Assembly (NCBI GenBank): GCA_013398015.1 | Contig: VZRR01027747.1 | Coordinates: 648,638-712,637 of the forward strand | Direction of reading: 5' to 3' | Source of the DNA: Oreocharis arfaki | Taxonomy: Eukaryota > Chordata > Aves > Passeriformes > Paramythiidae | Length of the DNA stretch: 64,000 nt | Part shown: piece by piece, positions 33,287 to 45,889 of the stretch | How positions within the stretch are numbered: position 1 is the stretch's first letter | How the letters are laid out: every line of letters begins with the position of its first letter | The notes under the pieces: model-generated | Told to the model about the DNA's origin: nothing | What the model saw: only the letters and a program-made list of their open reading frames with translations | Database searches by the model: none | Translations under genes and position numbers: made by a program

Positions 33287-36200
33287 CTATATCTATATCT
33301 AAAAAATAGCATACCACGATTATACAACCAACTACACTTGTCTCTATAGAGTGCATAGATTTTGATTTTTGAATCTGACTTTAGTCAAGCATTTTGAAAT
33401 CAGCATGAAAGTCTCAGTTACCTATTACTGTAATGTGCTCCAAGTCATCAGAGTTGCAATCACAGGCTGCAATTACAGGCTTAGTGATTGGAAGCACCTG
33501 TTATAAGCCCAGTGTCATGAGTGAAGCCATCGGGAGCCATCAGAAGTTACCAAACTTTCAAATCAGTGATGAAATGACTGTGTTTGAAAATGTCTTTACA
33601 CCTCACAAATGTTTGCTTTTTTCTTCTTTGAAGTGATATATTTCACTTACCTCAGATGTTCAGTCTAAGCTGTTTCAAAAGGGAGATAACACTTATATGT
33701 GACCTCATAGAATAACTTTATGAAGTTCCATGTGACTTTCTTATGCAACATGAGAGATCTATTTGCAACAGACAAAACCTAAAGGAACTGAGAAAGCAGT
33801 TAGTTTTTGCAAACATAAAAGCGATTAGACTCATGAGCTGAATTAGGCAACCAAACTACAATTCAGTGTATTTTTCCAGACTATGATCTCCTCACATCTT
33901 TTGCACCACAAAGAATTGAGCACACAGAGATTTCCTAAATCAGCAAAGCCTTGTGAGTGTTGTGCTGGCAGGGAGCACAGCCCAGGCTGCAGGCTGGCAG
34001 GCTGTTTCACAGCACACCGTGGCACGGGCGAGATGAATGCTGCAGCAGCAGAGCAATGGGAAAGGAAGAGTGGCAGCTCACACAAGGAAGGGTGACAGGA
34101 AAAAATCACAAGCAAAGCTGCCATGAAGAGTTATTTTTAGCTGGCAATACTTGCATGTATTGCCATATGCCCTTCCAGTATATTATGACTGTACTCCTCA
34201 CAGGGCTGGCCCACACCATGACAGTGACTGGTGACCTAGGTCAGCCTCTGCAGGCAGCAGTACATGCCCAGGAAAGCAGGTTTTTTCCCCTAGCATTTAC
34301 ATTTTTACTGGTCTTTCACTTTTTCACTGACACTAGAGATCTAAATGGAAAGCTGGACATTTTTCTTCTCATTCTTCCCACCAGCATGCTTATGCCAGCA
34401 TGAGTGTCTGGCTGGCCACAGGGTAAACCCAGCTGGTCTATTTGAGAGGAAACAGAGAAAGAAACATACAGGGTGGCTGTGTGGGCACATGGGGACATAT
34501 ACTAGCACCAGGCAAGATGGGAAGTGTGGGAAGGGCAGGCAAGATCATCACCTTCACCAGCTTTGACAATTTATGTGCACCTTCAAATTGTTTGATGCAT
34601 TTAGAAACAAACTGCAATTTTTAAAGTTTGCTGAATATATGTAGGCTTGAACAACATGCTCATTTGAGCTTGATGGAAATTGGCTGGACACAGCCTGCAG
34701 CAGCATCGTCTAACACCTGCTACCCTGCCAACACTCACCAGTTTCTGAGCTGGAACAAGAGAACATTGTAGCATGAGAATCCAATATGTGCATGTTTGTT
34801 TACAGTTCTCATTAGGAGAAGGAATTGCTAATTCACCATTAAAAGTGACTACTTTATCAGGCACAAATATCTGCAGAGCCATTGGCACCTGCCCACCAAG
34901 TGCAGAATGCTGAACTCTCAGCACAGGTAGACTGCAAACAGCCATACAAGCACAGCAGTTTTTATAAAATTCATTTGGGAGTGGCAATATTTCTGTATAA
35001 ATAGCAACATTTTATATGCAATTTTGCATAAATGCAAATACAATGTTCAAAAGCTGCCTCTCAGTAATGTCTGCTGGCATATTTGTATCTATGCCAGAGG
35101 CTTAGGGGTCTGTTAGTTTATCTGTGTCAGGCACAATGTGTTTACAAGTGATGAATGGCAGCTGCACAAGTGTGCAGTTGCAGACCAACCTTGGGCCTCT
35201 CTTCAAAGTGAGGCTAGTACAAGCCACTGAGGCTAACCCGGGTGCGACTTCAAAAGCAAAGCTCCAGTCTGTACTGATATTTGTCCTACCCCAGTACTTC
35301 TCATATTCCTGGAAGAAAAGAATTACTATGTAAGTACTTTTATATAACTTCATTGAAATTAATTCCAATGCAGATTCACTAAAATATTTCACTGTTTTAA
35401 GACCAAGTAAAGAAGTAAGGTTCTGCTCACAGTATCATTGTCTTCATTATTATTTTTTTTCAAAATGGCTGGTAATTATCTTCAAGGGAGAAAGAGAAAG
35501 AACACTTCCTGGTATTAACAGTATGTGAAAACAAGTAAACCAGTAGTTTTGAGATGCAGTAGTTACCTTGCAAAGTCACACTCTGATTATTTCACTGTAA
35601 CTCATCTGTGAAGTTATGCCAAAAATAAAAGTGTATATACAGAAAATAGCATGAGACAGTTGGGATGGAATGTTATTTTGAACTATTTCCTCACATGAAA
35701 ATAGTTCCTAACTGCACATTCTTACAGGGTATCTGCAAGCTGTGGGGAAAGTTTCAATGGACAAACATTATTATCCCCCAAATCCTGTGATTCTGGGAAG
35801 TAAACGAGGCTATGGAAAGTATCTTTTTTTTTTTTGCAAATATGTAGAAGAGAGGTGATAAATAACAAGCTCTGCAGAAGACTTTTCATCAGACAGAATA
35901 AAGGCATAATCACTACTGCAAAGCATTTTGGACATGCCTGCACAAGTTTTAGTTCTTAAGTCAACTGAAAAAAGCTACAAAAGAAGATTAAGTGACAAAC
36001 CGGGTGTTTCTATTGCTGCTGCTCCTTCTCTAGTTTATGTAAAGGACATTTCCAAGCCCCCCGTAGTAAATAAAATAGCTGAAAAGAATTACGCATTTTT
36101 CAAGTCACTTGCTGTCAGTATTTACAGAGCAGTGAGTTGTCATGAATGACAGACAAACCCAAAGACTTTAAATGTAATGAGTAATGTCTAAAGCCCACAG

Positions 36201-36303
36201 GTTCAACAGATTGGGAGACAACATTAGGCACCACACATAATTGTTACACAGTTCTTACCAAGCAATCAGATTTTCAGTACTGGATGGCTAAATCCTTGTC
36301 ACT

Positions 36304-36402
36304 GTTTTTTCTTTTGGCTTGTTTTGTTCTGGTTTTTTTGGTGTTTTTTTGTTTGTTTGTTTTGTTCTGTTTTGTTTATTTTGTTTGTCTGTTTTGTTTC
36401 AG
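36304..36402. repeat. T/G-rich low-complexity tract
   Basis: Repeats of TTTTG and TTTGTTTG units, such as GTTTGTTTGTTTTGTTCTG. No open reading significance. Confidence 0.9.
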
Positions 36403-39400
36403 TTTCTACTTCTTGTTCCCTGAAATGTAATCCTTAGTTGTCCAGGCAAACAAGTAAGATGGGGTGCTTTACTCCCATCCTTTGTGTTGCAAATCTGTTA
36501 TAGTACAGTATCTTCTAGAACAGAGACAGTCACAGACAATTTTTGCCCTTAAGTCTCACAGTATCTCTGTGCATGTGGAAAAATACAGTACCTTCAGCAA
36601 CAGTCACCAAGTCCTTGGTGGGAAGTTGGAGATGATTATTCTGGGCAGCTATCTTGTCTTACTAAGATATTCTTTTTCTTTCAAAAAAGCCTGTCTTGGG
36701 AAACAAGTGGGCTGACAAATCAGGTCAGTACATACTTGGGTCAAACAGAAAGCAAGCTCTTCCCCAAAACTCAACAGTTCCTGGTTTTGAGTTCAGACAC
36801 CCCCACACTTCTGCACTGAGCTCTATTTCCACTCTGAGTGGTATTTACCATCATTGCTCTGGAACCCCCTTATCTGATATACTGGCTTCCATATTGCACG
36901 TGGGCTTCTGTTCACACATGTTGCCAGCTTAGAAGGTGCCATTCTGATACCATTCTGCTCTACAAGCACTGAGATGTCTGTCTGTCTTCTGTTGTGAGGC
37001 AGTGAGGCAGAATCACACAACAGACAAAAGCATCATCCTTCTTTTTCATGGCAGCCTTTGTATGAGCATCTCCCAGCTCACCTGTCTCCAGCCTTGTTCT
37101 CCTTGGCTCACATTTCTCAGTGCCAGTCATTTCTCCAGGCTCATCTGTGGTGCCCTGAGGCAGCAGCTTAGCTCACCATGGCTTCCAAGCTCCCAGCTCC
37201 CACTGCACTCACACAGACTGTGCCTCTTGCTGACACCAGTGACTGTGCAGTAAGACAGCTTCACTGCTGGATCAACCACCTGAGTGCATGGACAAGTATG
37301 GGGATGGATGGGAAACATGAACCACAGCTAGCGTGATTTCAACATTTGTGAGCTGCTCTGAAGGAACATTCTGTACAAGGATACAGCTTGTACAAAGAAA
37401 ACAAAAGAAAAAATATAATGTCTCCAGCAGGACTTCAAATTACTTACGCTGGTATTTGAAACTCTGAGTCAAACCAGGCAGTAGAAACATGGGACTTGGA
37501 ATTAAACTGGCTAAAGCTGCCAGGAAACTACACCTACCATTTGCATACGCTTCTTTGGGAACTGCCATACTGACAGCTTTTTCACATCTCTTAAAATAAA
37601 TGTATATTAAATTTGAACATCTTGGCGTGGAAGGGCTTTTTTGGTGACTTGTAACAGCAGGAAATGTAACTTGTTCTTACTCAGTAAGGGCTAAATAAAA
37701 TAGCCCTTCATCCCAGAATAAAATAAATATTAAATCCTAGATTAAAAGATAAATGGTTTATATAAGGACACAGAAGAGATCAGACACGCAGAATGGTACT
37801 TTCCACAAAATGTAATGGACTTTCCATACTACAGTGAGTCTACAGCTAGTCACTAATTTTGCGACCATTTATGATCCCAAAAAGGGAACAGTGCAGTACC
37901 TCAAATGTATTAAATGCAAGCAAGAAGCTCTCAGTCACCCTATCATTTAGGTCTGTAAATTTACAAATTGCAAACACTGGTTCAAAGGGATGCTGCAAAT
38001 TCCCCAGGTTTCTAACATGATGGTGGAGGTGTTAATTTGCATTCAAGTAAGCACATCTAATACTCAAGCTATTAATGCATTAAAAAGCTAGTGTGAACAT
38101 AAATCAGCCTGCAAAAGATTATCAAGATCTGCCATAAAGTATACTGGCTTTTACTATTTGTCTCAAAAGTCAATATTCAGGCATTTTTCCTCTTAAATGT
38201 CTCTTACTAAAACAAGAAGTTTTGCCTGAAAAATAATGCTCCAAAATTTAAAAAATGAGTATGTAGTGTCAGATTTGTAGTTTTTTGGCCTTTAGTGAGA
38301 GAAGATGCTGGTCTGTTAGGCTTTGAGTAAACTCAGATACAGCAAACACTAGCTCTGTTAAAAAGAATTAAAAATGCTAGGGTTCAGCTGGCTTTGAATC
38401 CCTTCTGCTGTGGTTGGTAGTCCAGGACAGCAGTGTTCTGCTTAACAGGAACCCTCTGTCCTCAAGCCTAGCTTTTAGTCATGGTCAGGTTATCCTAACC
38501 TGATCTCGTGTTTCCATTTTCCTTCAGTTTCAACTGACTCACTTTGTTCTTCTGATGCACACATACAGAGAAAAGCACTCTCTTGGTGCTGAGCCTCTGG
38601 GTACTCACTGCCACGCTCACCCATTTCCTTGGTAACAAAGTTTCTTTAGACCAAGTTGTTGTTACATTTATTTCAAGCATCTATCTACAGATCTATTTTC
38701 TTCTTTGGTCAGACCAGAACAGTTTACAACGGCTTACTTTCTTTTTAAGCTGATGACCGAAGCTGATTACACTTAGCAGAACAGATAAAAATCTTTGAAG
38801 ACTTGTGGGAAGCTGTAAAGGCATATCCAGGCTGCTGTCAGTAGCCCTGCACAGGGACTCTTTCTAGTAAGGTGGAAGTAGGAAGACGACCCTGGAATAA
38901 GTCATCAATATTCCTTGTCCTGTTCACTACAACTGTGTTCTTTCTAATAATAGACCTAAATAAGCTGTTTGTAGGTTATAACAACTTACCTTGTGATGAG
39001 GCTTTCAGCTCAATAGAAGTTTCAGCCCTCCCCTACCCCCATATTAGTCTCCCTGTAATAAATTAGGTGGCCTATAATACTAGCAATAGATGACTTTAGA
39101 ATTTGCCCAGTGGTATTTTCCTTTTTTTTTTTTAATTTTGCATTTACAGTATGTAAATATATAGCCAACTTCAGAATCAACGGTCTCTAAATTTTTTAAT
39201 CTTGTGAGTAAAATTTATTTTAATGGCTACACAAGAAAATTAGTGTATATGTAGTGTGAGCTACACATACAAAAGTACTGTACAAAAATATGCAACCAAA
39301 AAGCAAAACCAGGTTAATATTGTGCATTAATCTAATATCAGGAGGACTGAATTACATCAAACGGTTCTGATGATTGTAAATATATACACACAATACAGTT

Positions 39401-40108
39401 TATTTTGGATGTAGAACAGAAAACAGGAAATAACACAACCGGCCCACTCATCTGCAGTTGCTAATTTCAGGAGACGACCTCTTGCATGGAAATTTACCAG
39501 CTGTTGTATTTCAGTAGATCTCTAATGTAAACTGCAACAACTTTGGAATGGAATTTCATTGTACTGTATAGTGGACTCCAGCAGAACCAGCTTATTAACG
39601 TATCTACCTCAATGACCACAGTATAACTTGCATTTAGTTTTGTGCTGCAGAAACTCTCCCGGAGTTGTGCGAGCCCAGGAAAAGGCATGAGGGATCTACA
39701 GCATGGGAAGTCCTAAACACCTACTCTGCAGCACTTGGAATAAAATATCAAAGTGGTCAGATAATTATTTAACGACAAGAAGACTGTGATTTAAAAAACA
39801 CAGTATCAAAAGTACAATCTCCCACCCGAGTGTCACTAGCGCCAGGAGCTGCTATGCACGCGGAGCGGGGCGCTGTCGGCTCCAGGCTTGAGCTGTTCTG
39901 TCGGTCTCTCTCGGCGGTGATGTAGCCGAGCAGTGAGGGCAGTAGCGGGGGCGGGCAGGGGTGCTCCCCGTTCCCGGTTTCCTGTTCCCGTTCCCCGTTC
40001 CCGGCAGGACGGGTCTCACCCCGGCGCCGGTCCCAGTCCCGGCAGAACCCTGGAAGGCCCAGCGGCTCCGCGCGACCGCCGCGCGCCGACAGCGCCGCGT
40101 GCCGACAG

Positions 40109-40122
40109 CGCCCCCTGCCGGC
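40109..40122 (-). promoter_or_regulatory. CTCF-like motif 1
   Basis: GCGCCCCCTGCCGG resembles the core CTCF consensus read on this strand (GCGCCCCCTGGTGG), with two differences near the 3' end. It lies about 90 bp before the DTWD2 ATG and has the same orientation as motif 2. Known consensus plus visual match only; no binding data. Confidence 0.45.
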
Positions 40123-40157
40123 CGCNGAGGGCGGGCGGCGCGCTCCCCTGTCCAGTG

Positions 40158-40171
40158 GCGCCCCCTGGCGG
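40158..40171 (-). promoter_or_regulatory. CTCF-like motif 2
   Basis: GCGCCCCCTGGCGG differs from the common CTCF core GCGCCCCCTGGTGG at one position. It lies about 30 bp before the DTWD2 start codon, 49 bp after motif 1. The surrounding CCAGTGGCGCCCCCTGG is an imperfect palindrome. Binding is inferred only. Confidence 0.55.
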
Positions 40172-40201
40172 TCGGCGGCCTCGTGGTCTCTCTACGCCGG
40201 C

Positions 40202-40362
40202 ATGGAGGGGAGCGGTGGCGGCGGCGGCGGCGGGGGGGATCTGGGCCCGGGCACGACCCCGGGCGGGGAGGGCGAGGGCTGCGAGGGGCTGTGGGAGCTG
40301 CCGGTGGAGCGCTGCGAGAGGCGGCCCGTGTGNNNNNNNNNNNNNNNNNNNNGGCGCTGCAG
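40202..40362 (+). CDS. DTWD2: DTWD2 coding exon 1 (interrupted by a gap)
   Basis: DTWD2 is a DTW-domain (TDD/SPOUT-like) tRNA-uridine aminocarboxypropyltransferase that makes acp3U in the D loop of certain tRNAs. From ATG at 40202 the frame reads 43 codons to the gap: M-E-G-S, eight glycines, an acidic Gly-rich linker, then GLWELPVERCERRPV. Human DTWD2 has GLWELPVEPAERRPE at the same place, just before its cysteine cluster. A 20-N gap (40333-40352) then removes the part expected to hold the Cys motifs (CxxC and CLCP-type, probably zinc-binding). After the gap, GCGCTGCAG is followed by GTGACG, which I take as the exon end and donor. The poly-Gly N-terminus is GC-rich and differs from human. 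Later exons are not in the window. Identity rests on the WELPVE/ERRP match plus synteny with DMXL1; the 3' border is tentative. Confidence 0.85.
40333..40352. other. 20-N assembly gap inside DTWD2 exon 1
   Basis: Exactly 20 N interrupt the coding frame. The homologous human segment from the first Cys to the end of the exon is about 22 codons (66 nt), but only about 32 nt (with the N) are available here. The N count is therefore probably a placeholder and not the true length. Confidence 0.95.
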
Positions 40363-40548
40363 GTGACGCGGGAGTGGGGCCGCGGAGGTGCAGCGGGGCC
40401 GATGGGCCCCGCCCCGCTCGCCGTGAGGCGGCGCTGAGGCCCCGGGCGGGTGCGGGTCGGCGGGGACTGAGTCACCCTCAGGGGCGCCCGCACAGAGCGG
40501 GTCGGTGTGAGCGGGGTCTTGCGCGCACTGTGCCCCTTCCAGCGCGTA

Positions 40549-40830
40549 TGAGATGACACAATCACGGAACGGGTCAGGCTAAGAGGGACCACGCGGGGTC
40601 ATCTGCCATCCTAGAGCACATGGCACAGGATTGCATCCAAATGGTTCTTGGATATCTCGGTCACTGACCGAGACTCCGCAGCCTCTGAACAGTCTGTTCC
40701 AGGCACAGTAGAGATGTTCTCCCTCATGTTCGAGTGGAACTTGGAGTGCATCAGTTTCTGCCTGTTGCCTCTTGTCCTCAAGGGATAATGTCCCAAAGGC
40801 ATGTACACACCTGTTGTGTACAATAACATA
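40549..40830 (-). mobile_element. CR1 LINE 3' end, antisense, close to DTWD2 exon 1
   Basis: A degraded tail (GATGACACAATCACGGAACG) leads into the antisense CR1 3' region. Landmarks are ATCCAAATGGTTCTTGG, GACTCCGCAGCCTCTGAACA, GTCTGTTCCAGGCACAG and CTGTTGCCTCTTGTCCTC. It is about 190 bp downstream of the probable exon 1 donor, at the edge of the CpG island. Confidence 0.88.
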
Positions 40831-43800
40831 ACATGAATGAACTCCGTTGTCCAAGGAATAGATAAATGTGGTGCAGAATGCCTAGAGGCTCAACACAGAG
40901 AGGGTGCCACACCTTTTCTCTCTATGCTTACCTTTGAAAAGTAAAGGTGAGGTGTGAAGGGGAAGATGTGTCCCCTCAGTGCTATGCAGTGAGGTGCATG
41001 AGGCTTCAGTATGGCTGGGCAGTCTTTGGTGCTTCGTCAAAAGAAAATGAGAAACTAGTCTTACCTAACAGCTTTATAGCTAATTTTGAAATCCATTCTA
41101 CCGCTGATTAACAGAACTTATGAACTCAGGTATCTTCTTAAAGCTGCAAGTGACTTACAGTCTTACAGAAATACCTCATAACCTGATTTTTTGTGTATGT
41201 ACGTATGTCCTTTTAGTAAAGTGGGTGCAGGTTGTCACTTCTTCCTGAACTGAAATGCTTGTAAGTAACTGCCGAAGAATAAACAGTTCCCAGCACCTAT
41301 ACTGATTCAGGAACATCTGTTTCTGTTCATTGGTGAAACAAGTGGAAGGGCATGTAATTTTGCTAGCAGTGTAGTTGTAGTCTCTTTCAAGTGTCAGAGT
41401 TCAGAAGCTTATTGCCGGTGAGCTTCCTGTATGTAAGGTGTAATAAAAAATATGTATTGTGCAAGTAATAATGTTTGTAAGTGTTCACTGTTAGAAAAAG
41501 TAGTCATAAGGAATAGTTGATGCTCAAAGGTGAAAACCAAGCAGGTGAGTGGCACTTGCCTTTTGCTGCCCTCTTTTTCTCCGATGATGTATAGCTCAAA
41601 GAGGTTCTTGAGACAGATGTGATTTTGTATCTAATATTCCCCAGTAAATATAGGGTTTTTTTGGATATATGTTTCTCCAGTCCCCCTTGAACGCATGTAA
41701 ATTTCATGTATCAGCAACATCTGGCTATCCTACAAGCCACAGTGGGGGAGGAATTACCTTTCTGTTTTATTTTAGCTGTGGCTTCTACCTTCCTCCCTTG
41801 CACATTGTATTCCAGGTGTGAGCCAGAGATTTATTCCTTGGGTGATGTGTTTCTTTTTATATTAATAAGGACCCTTCCTCCTTCTATGGCTGCTTAGTTT
41901 CCTAGTAAGCTTTTGGGAAGTCTTTTGAAAGGCCAGGGTTGATTTTTGTCAGCTACAGCACCCACACCCCTGTATTTATTGTCTCTTTCAGAGATCTTAA
42001 GTAGTTCTGAAAAGTAGGCTTTTCTTTTGCTAAAGCCATGCCAATTCTTTTCATATAAATCATGTATTCTTGTAAGGGTCCACTAACCTTATTTTTATTT
42101 GTACTTTCTGTACATATTAACAGTTTTATTTGTTGAAGGTTTTTTTTTTTAATTGTTGTTTGCTGCTCGACATTTCTAGTCCTGAGATGCCAAGGAAGTG
42201 CTGAGTGAGAGTTAACCCACTGTCATTTCTTACTGAGCTTTTTAACCTTGAGTTCTTTTAAAATGCCTGTAGAGTACTGCCTGTTATTGTTGTTTATTTT
42301 GTCAGTGTGTTTCACAATATCTGCTTTAATTCCTTCAGTTTTGAAGAGATTGTCTGATGAGACACATACAAAAAATGGTTTCTAGAATAGGTATCTCTCT
42401 GTTTTCTTTCATAGTGAACATGATTTTTATCAAAGTGTTTATTCAAGTGTTCCTCATTACCACGTGGTATTAAAACATCAGTGTACTAAAGAGCTGTGGG
42501 TAAAATACATCTGTTTGTGAGGAGCATGGGAACAATTAGCACAGAGACTGAAAAAAATGTAGAAACCCAGGAGGATGAAAAGACTCCAGAGATACTTTTT
42601 AAGAAAAAAGGGAAAGTGGCATTTTCTTTGTTATGGTGATGATGATGGCAAGACTAAATTGTACATTCAGTGTATTTTTGCAGTGTATCCCCCCCATCCT
42701 CTTCCTCAGGATTATAGCTAAATTATGCTTTTCATTGATCATTACATTCTGTGGCATGACTTGGAGTCGAATTGGGTAAGGCTGTAACTTAGGGGTAGGT
42801 CATGGGAAGAAATATTACACTGAGCAGTATCATGTTGGTTTGGGCCAGGTATGTTTAATTGATTTCTTCAGATTTCTGAACTCTAGATTTTTATTGTAAG
42901 GTACTTTAATGAATGTGATGTAGGTCTGAATTTAATACAAAAGCATGGAAGAATTGAAGAATGGGTTCTCTTTAGCATCATCTGGTGATGCCTCAGGGGA
43001 ACTGACTTCAGGTTCTGACTTTTTTTAGATATGGCAAGACAGTTGATTGACAACTTGCTAATAAGTGCTCAGTCAGTCAAGATGTGAAATAGAAGTGTGG
43101 GCGTAAGGTAGATAAGTTTTCATTTTGGATAAATGTGAATGTCACTTGAGTGTCCTGAAGGAACAGAGTGTTTTTAAGTGTCACGCATTTGAGACTTTCT
43201 ATTGCCTGTGGTGGTGGTGGGGAAAATAGTAGCATTTGCAATGGATTATGGTGAAGAATTTGAATGAAGTAATGTAACGCAATTTTATGTTTTGAAGATT
43301 TTTGTGTGTGTAAGTGCCAGTTAAAAAAAAAAAAAAAGGTGTAAAATGACCCTGCTTATGGTTGGTGTTTGAGATAGCAAGCAGCTGATGCAAATGAAGT
43401 ATGTGCAGGTGACTGTTTTATTCTTAAGAAGAGAATTTAATACACAGTCTGTCTGCCAAAACCAAAAGGTTAGTGGTGATAAATGTTTAATCGGTAACTT
43501 CTTAAGGCTTTCATAGCTAACTTAAATGTTCTACTTGCTTTTGGAAGTTAAAGCCCCACACCCAAACATTTAAATAGGAGAAAAAGCTGAATATGGTTTC
43601 CAAGTTGCTGTTAACTTGAAAAAACAAAATGAGCAGGCCCCGCAACTGAAGTAATGTAGGACAAGAATTTGATTTTGTGGTATGACAGTGATACCAATTT
43701 AACATTTTGAAATTGTGTCCTTCTGTGGGTCGGATTTCATTGTTTTCCAGGTACATTGTGTTCTGTTAGGGAAGAAGCCTTTTGGTAGTACAAGAGCCAT

Positions 43801-44678
43801 GAATACGTAATTGCTGCAGATCTTGGCTGTACATATGGAGAATTTCATTGTTATAGGGGAACTTCTGGAAAATATTTTCAGGAGAAATTAAAATTTTAAA
43901 CTGTATCATTTATCATCTCTCGACATTGCTAGGTCTTTTGCAGGCCACCACAAATATCCACTGGTAGCAGTCCTCTATATTTGCAGGACAGGTTTATGTT
44001 ATAAAGTTAGGTTAATAACAATTGGTGTTTTCTCAGTTCTGCTATGATACATGCTGCTATGCTGTATATGTATTTCGAGAGTGGGATGAAGAGAAGGAGT
44101 AACATTAATCCTTTAATATAGATACTCACTTTGCATATATCTAAAATATTACAGATACTCTGCTGAATCTGAGTACTGTGAGGGCTCTTGATAGCATTGA
44201 TAAATTGATAATGACTTGTGATGACGTGGTGCTGCTTCATATTTTGAGGAAAAATGTAATGTTCTTACGTAAGCGTCACGTATTTGTTAATAATTCCGTT
44301 ATGTCGTATAAAGACTGAGTCTGAAGAAGCAATCTGGGCTTGTTTCAGCACAATAAATATAAGCAGTTATTTTATAGCACGCCGTTATGGTATTTAGGTG
44401 CAAACATGAATTTTTAAAGTTTAAGTAGCAATCACAGAAAGTGAAATAAATACACATTTAGTCTTTTAGCAATGGCTGTTGCAAGAAAATAGCTTAATGA
44501 TCTTTTATTACTTGTACTTTGGGATCTTTTTTTTTCCAGTTAATGTGTTTTTGTTTTTGCTGTGTGAAGACAAATACCCACTTCCTATGAGCACATAGTA
44601 GTAAATGACAGTCCTCAGGGTCTGACATACTCAGCTAGGACTGTAGCCTGGTCACTCTGTCATGTCACTGTTGCTTAC

Positions 44679-45480
44679 ATCACAGAATCTTGCATACAGA
44701 GTAGGTGAGGTTGGTAGGGACCTCTTGAGATCATCTTGTGTCCAGACCCCTGCTGAAGCAGGGTCAGCTAGAGCAGGTTGCCCGGGACTGTGTCCAGTTG
44801 GGTTTTGAGTATCACCAAGGATGGAGACTCCACAACCACTCTGGGAACTTCTTCCAGTGTTTGACCAGTAAAAAAGTGTTTTCTTGTGTTCTAATGGAGT
44901 TTCATAGCTTACTTGTGTGCTTTGCATCTTGCCCTGATAGTGCTGTTGAGAAGAGCCTGGCTTCATCTTCATTCTCTCTCATCAGTCATTTATACGCAAG
45001 GATAACATCCTTCTTAGCCTTCCGTTTTCCAGGCCAGAGTGCTGAAGTTCTCAGCCTCTTCTCATACAAAGTGCTCCAGTCCCTTAGTCATCTTTAGCTG
45101 TGTGCTGGACATACTCCAGTAAGTTTGTTACGTTCTGGGAAGCCCAGATCTGGACTCCACACTCCAGACGTGTCCTTAGTAGCGCTGAGTAGGGAGGAAG
45201 GATCACCTCTCTTGATCTCCAGGCAGTGTTGTTAAATGCAGCCTATTTTGGTGTTGGTGGCCTTTGTGTCTAGGGCAAGGACAGTTTGCTGGCTCATGAT
45301 TAGCCTCTCTGCTGGTTCCTTCTCTACAGAGCTGTTTTTCAGCTAGCTATTTGGTTCCAAAGGGTGTATTGGTGCCTGGGATTGTTCTTCCTCTTAGGTA
45401 GGACTTTGCATTTACCTGTGTTCAAGCTTCATGAGGTTCCTTCCAACCTGTTACTCCAGCCTATTAAGGTCTATCATGCC
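44679..45480 (-). mobile_element. CR1 LINE, antisense, 3' part
   Basis: Starts with a tail-like ATCACAGAATCTTGCATACA and continues through GGTAGGGACCTCTTGAGATC, CTGCTGAAGCAGGGTCAGCT, GAGACTCCACAACCACTCTG, CCAGTCCCTTAGTCATCTT and TCTGGACTCCACACTCCAGA. It ends near TTACTCCAGCCTATTAAGGT. It probably belongs with the fragment at 45.9-46.5 kb, with about 400 bp of other DNA between them. Confidence 0.9.
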
Positions 45481-45889
45481 AGAGGCCAGTATTCCCAAAT
45501 AAGGTTCTTCTAGAAGTGCACAGTGCATCCTAAGTCACCAGAAAGGAATACATGGGTTGAATCCAGCTCAAACTCATTGCTCTTTTTGAAGTTCATTTTG
45601 TGTTTGTTCAGCTTTTATACTATGCTGAGCCACATAAATGCTTCTTCCATGCTGGTCTGGCTGGGTCAGGAAGATAATAGTCTCTATTGATTTTCTTAGT
45701 GGAGGCCATTTACACAAAAAGTTGATCCATAGAGCAGTTTATGTAGAGGGAAGGCCACCCTCCTGTCCCCTTGGTGTTGGAATAAGTCCAAGTTCCTTTA
45801 TGATAGCCATGGTGACTTCCTACATTTTTTTTCTATACTTTTTCTTGATAGGGTTCATTTATCATCGGTCACACCTTTGGATGGCCACA
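45481..45889. other. Spacer between two CR1 parts
   Basis: AT-richer DNA between two antisense CR1 pieces. It may be CR1 sequence too worn to recognise or an inserted segment. No ends or target duplications are evident. Confidence 0.4.

Larger units (their letters stand above)
30111..39849. other. Intergenic DNA, right part
   Basis: AT-rich, gene-free as far as I can read. It holds a 19-bp-arm hairpin (33245-33286) with a worn direct copy after it, a T/G-rich low-complexity tract (36304-36402), and scattered ORFs of chance length. Two open plus-strand frames at 32065-32421 and 32424-32651 were examined and not assigned. Confidence 0.6.
39850..40201 (+). promoter_or_regulatory. CpG-island promoter and 5' UTR of DTWD2
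   Basis: A CpG-rich stretch begins abruptly near 39850 and continues through exon 1. It has a GC box (GCGGGGGCGGGCAGGG, near 39945-39960), a short CCCGTTCC-type repeat (39968-40004), a duplicated GCCGACAGCGCC unit (about 40086-40111), and two CTCF-like motifs close to the start codon. No TATA box is evident. The start codon at 40202 has a good Kozak context (GCCGGC before ATGG). The transcription start cannot be placed from sequence alone, so the promoter/UTR split is open. One ambiguous base (N) is at 40126. Confidence 0.8.

Noticed and set aside
39852..40592. 246-codon minus-strand frame opposite DTWD2
   Set aside because: GC-rich CpG-island sequence lacks stops by composition and it crosses N bases; the plus-strand frame from 40202 matches DTWD2.
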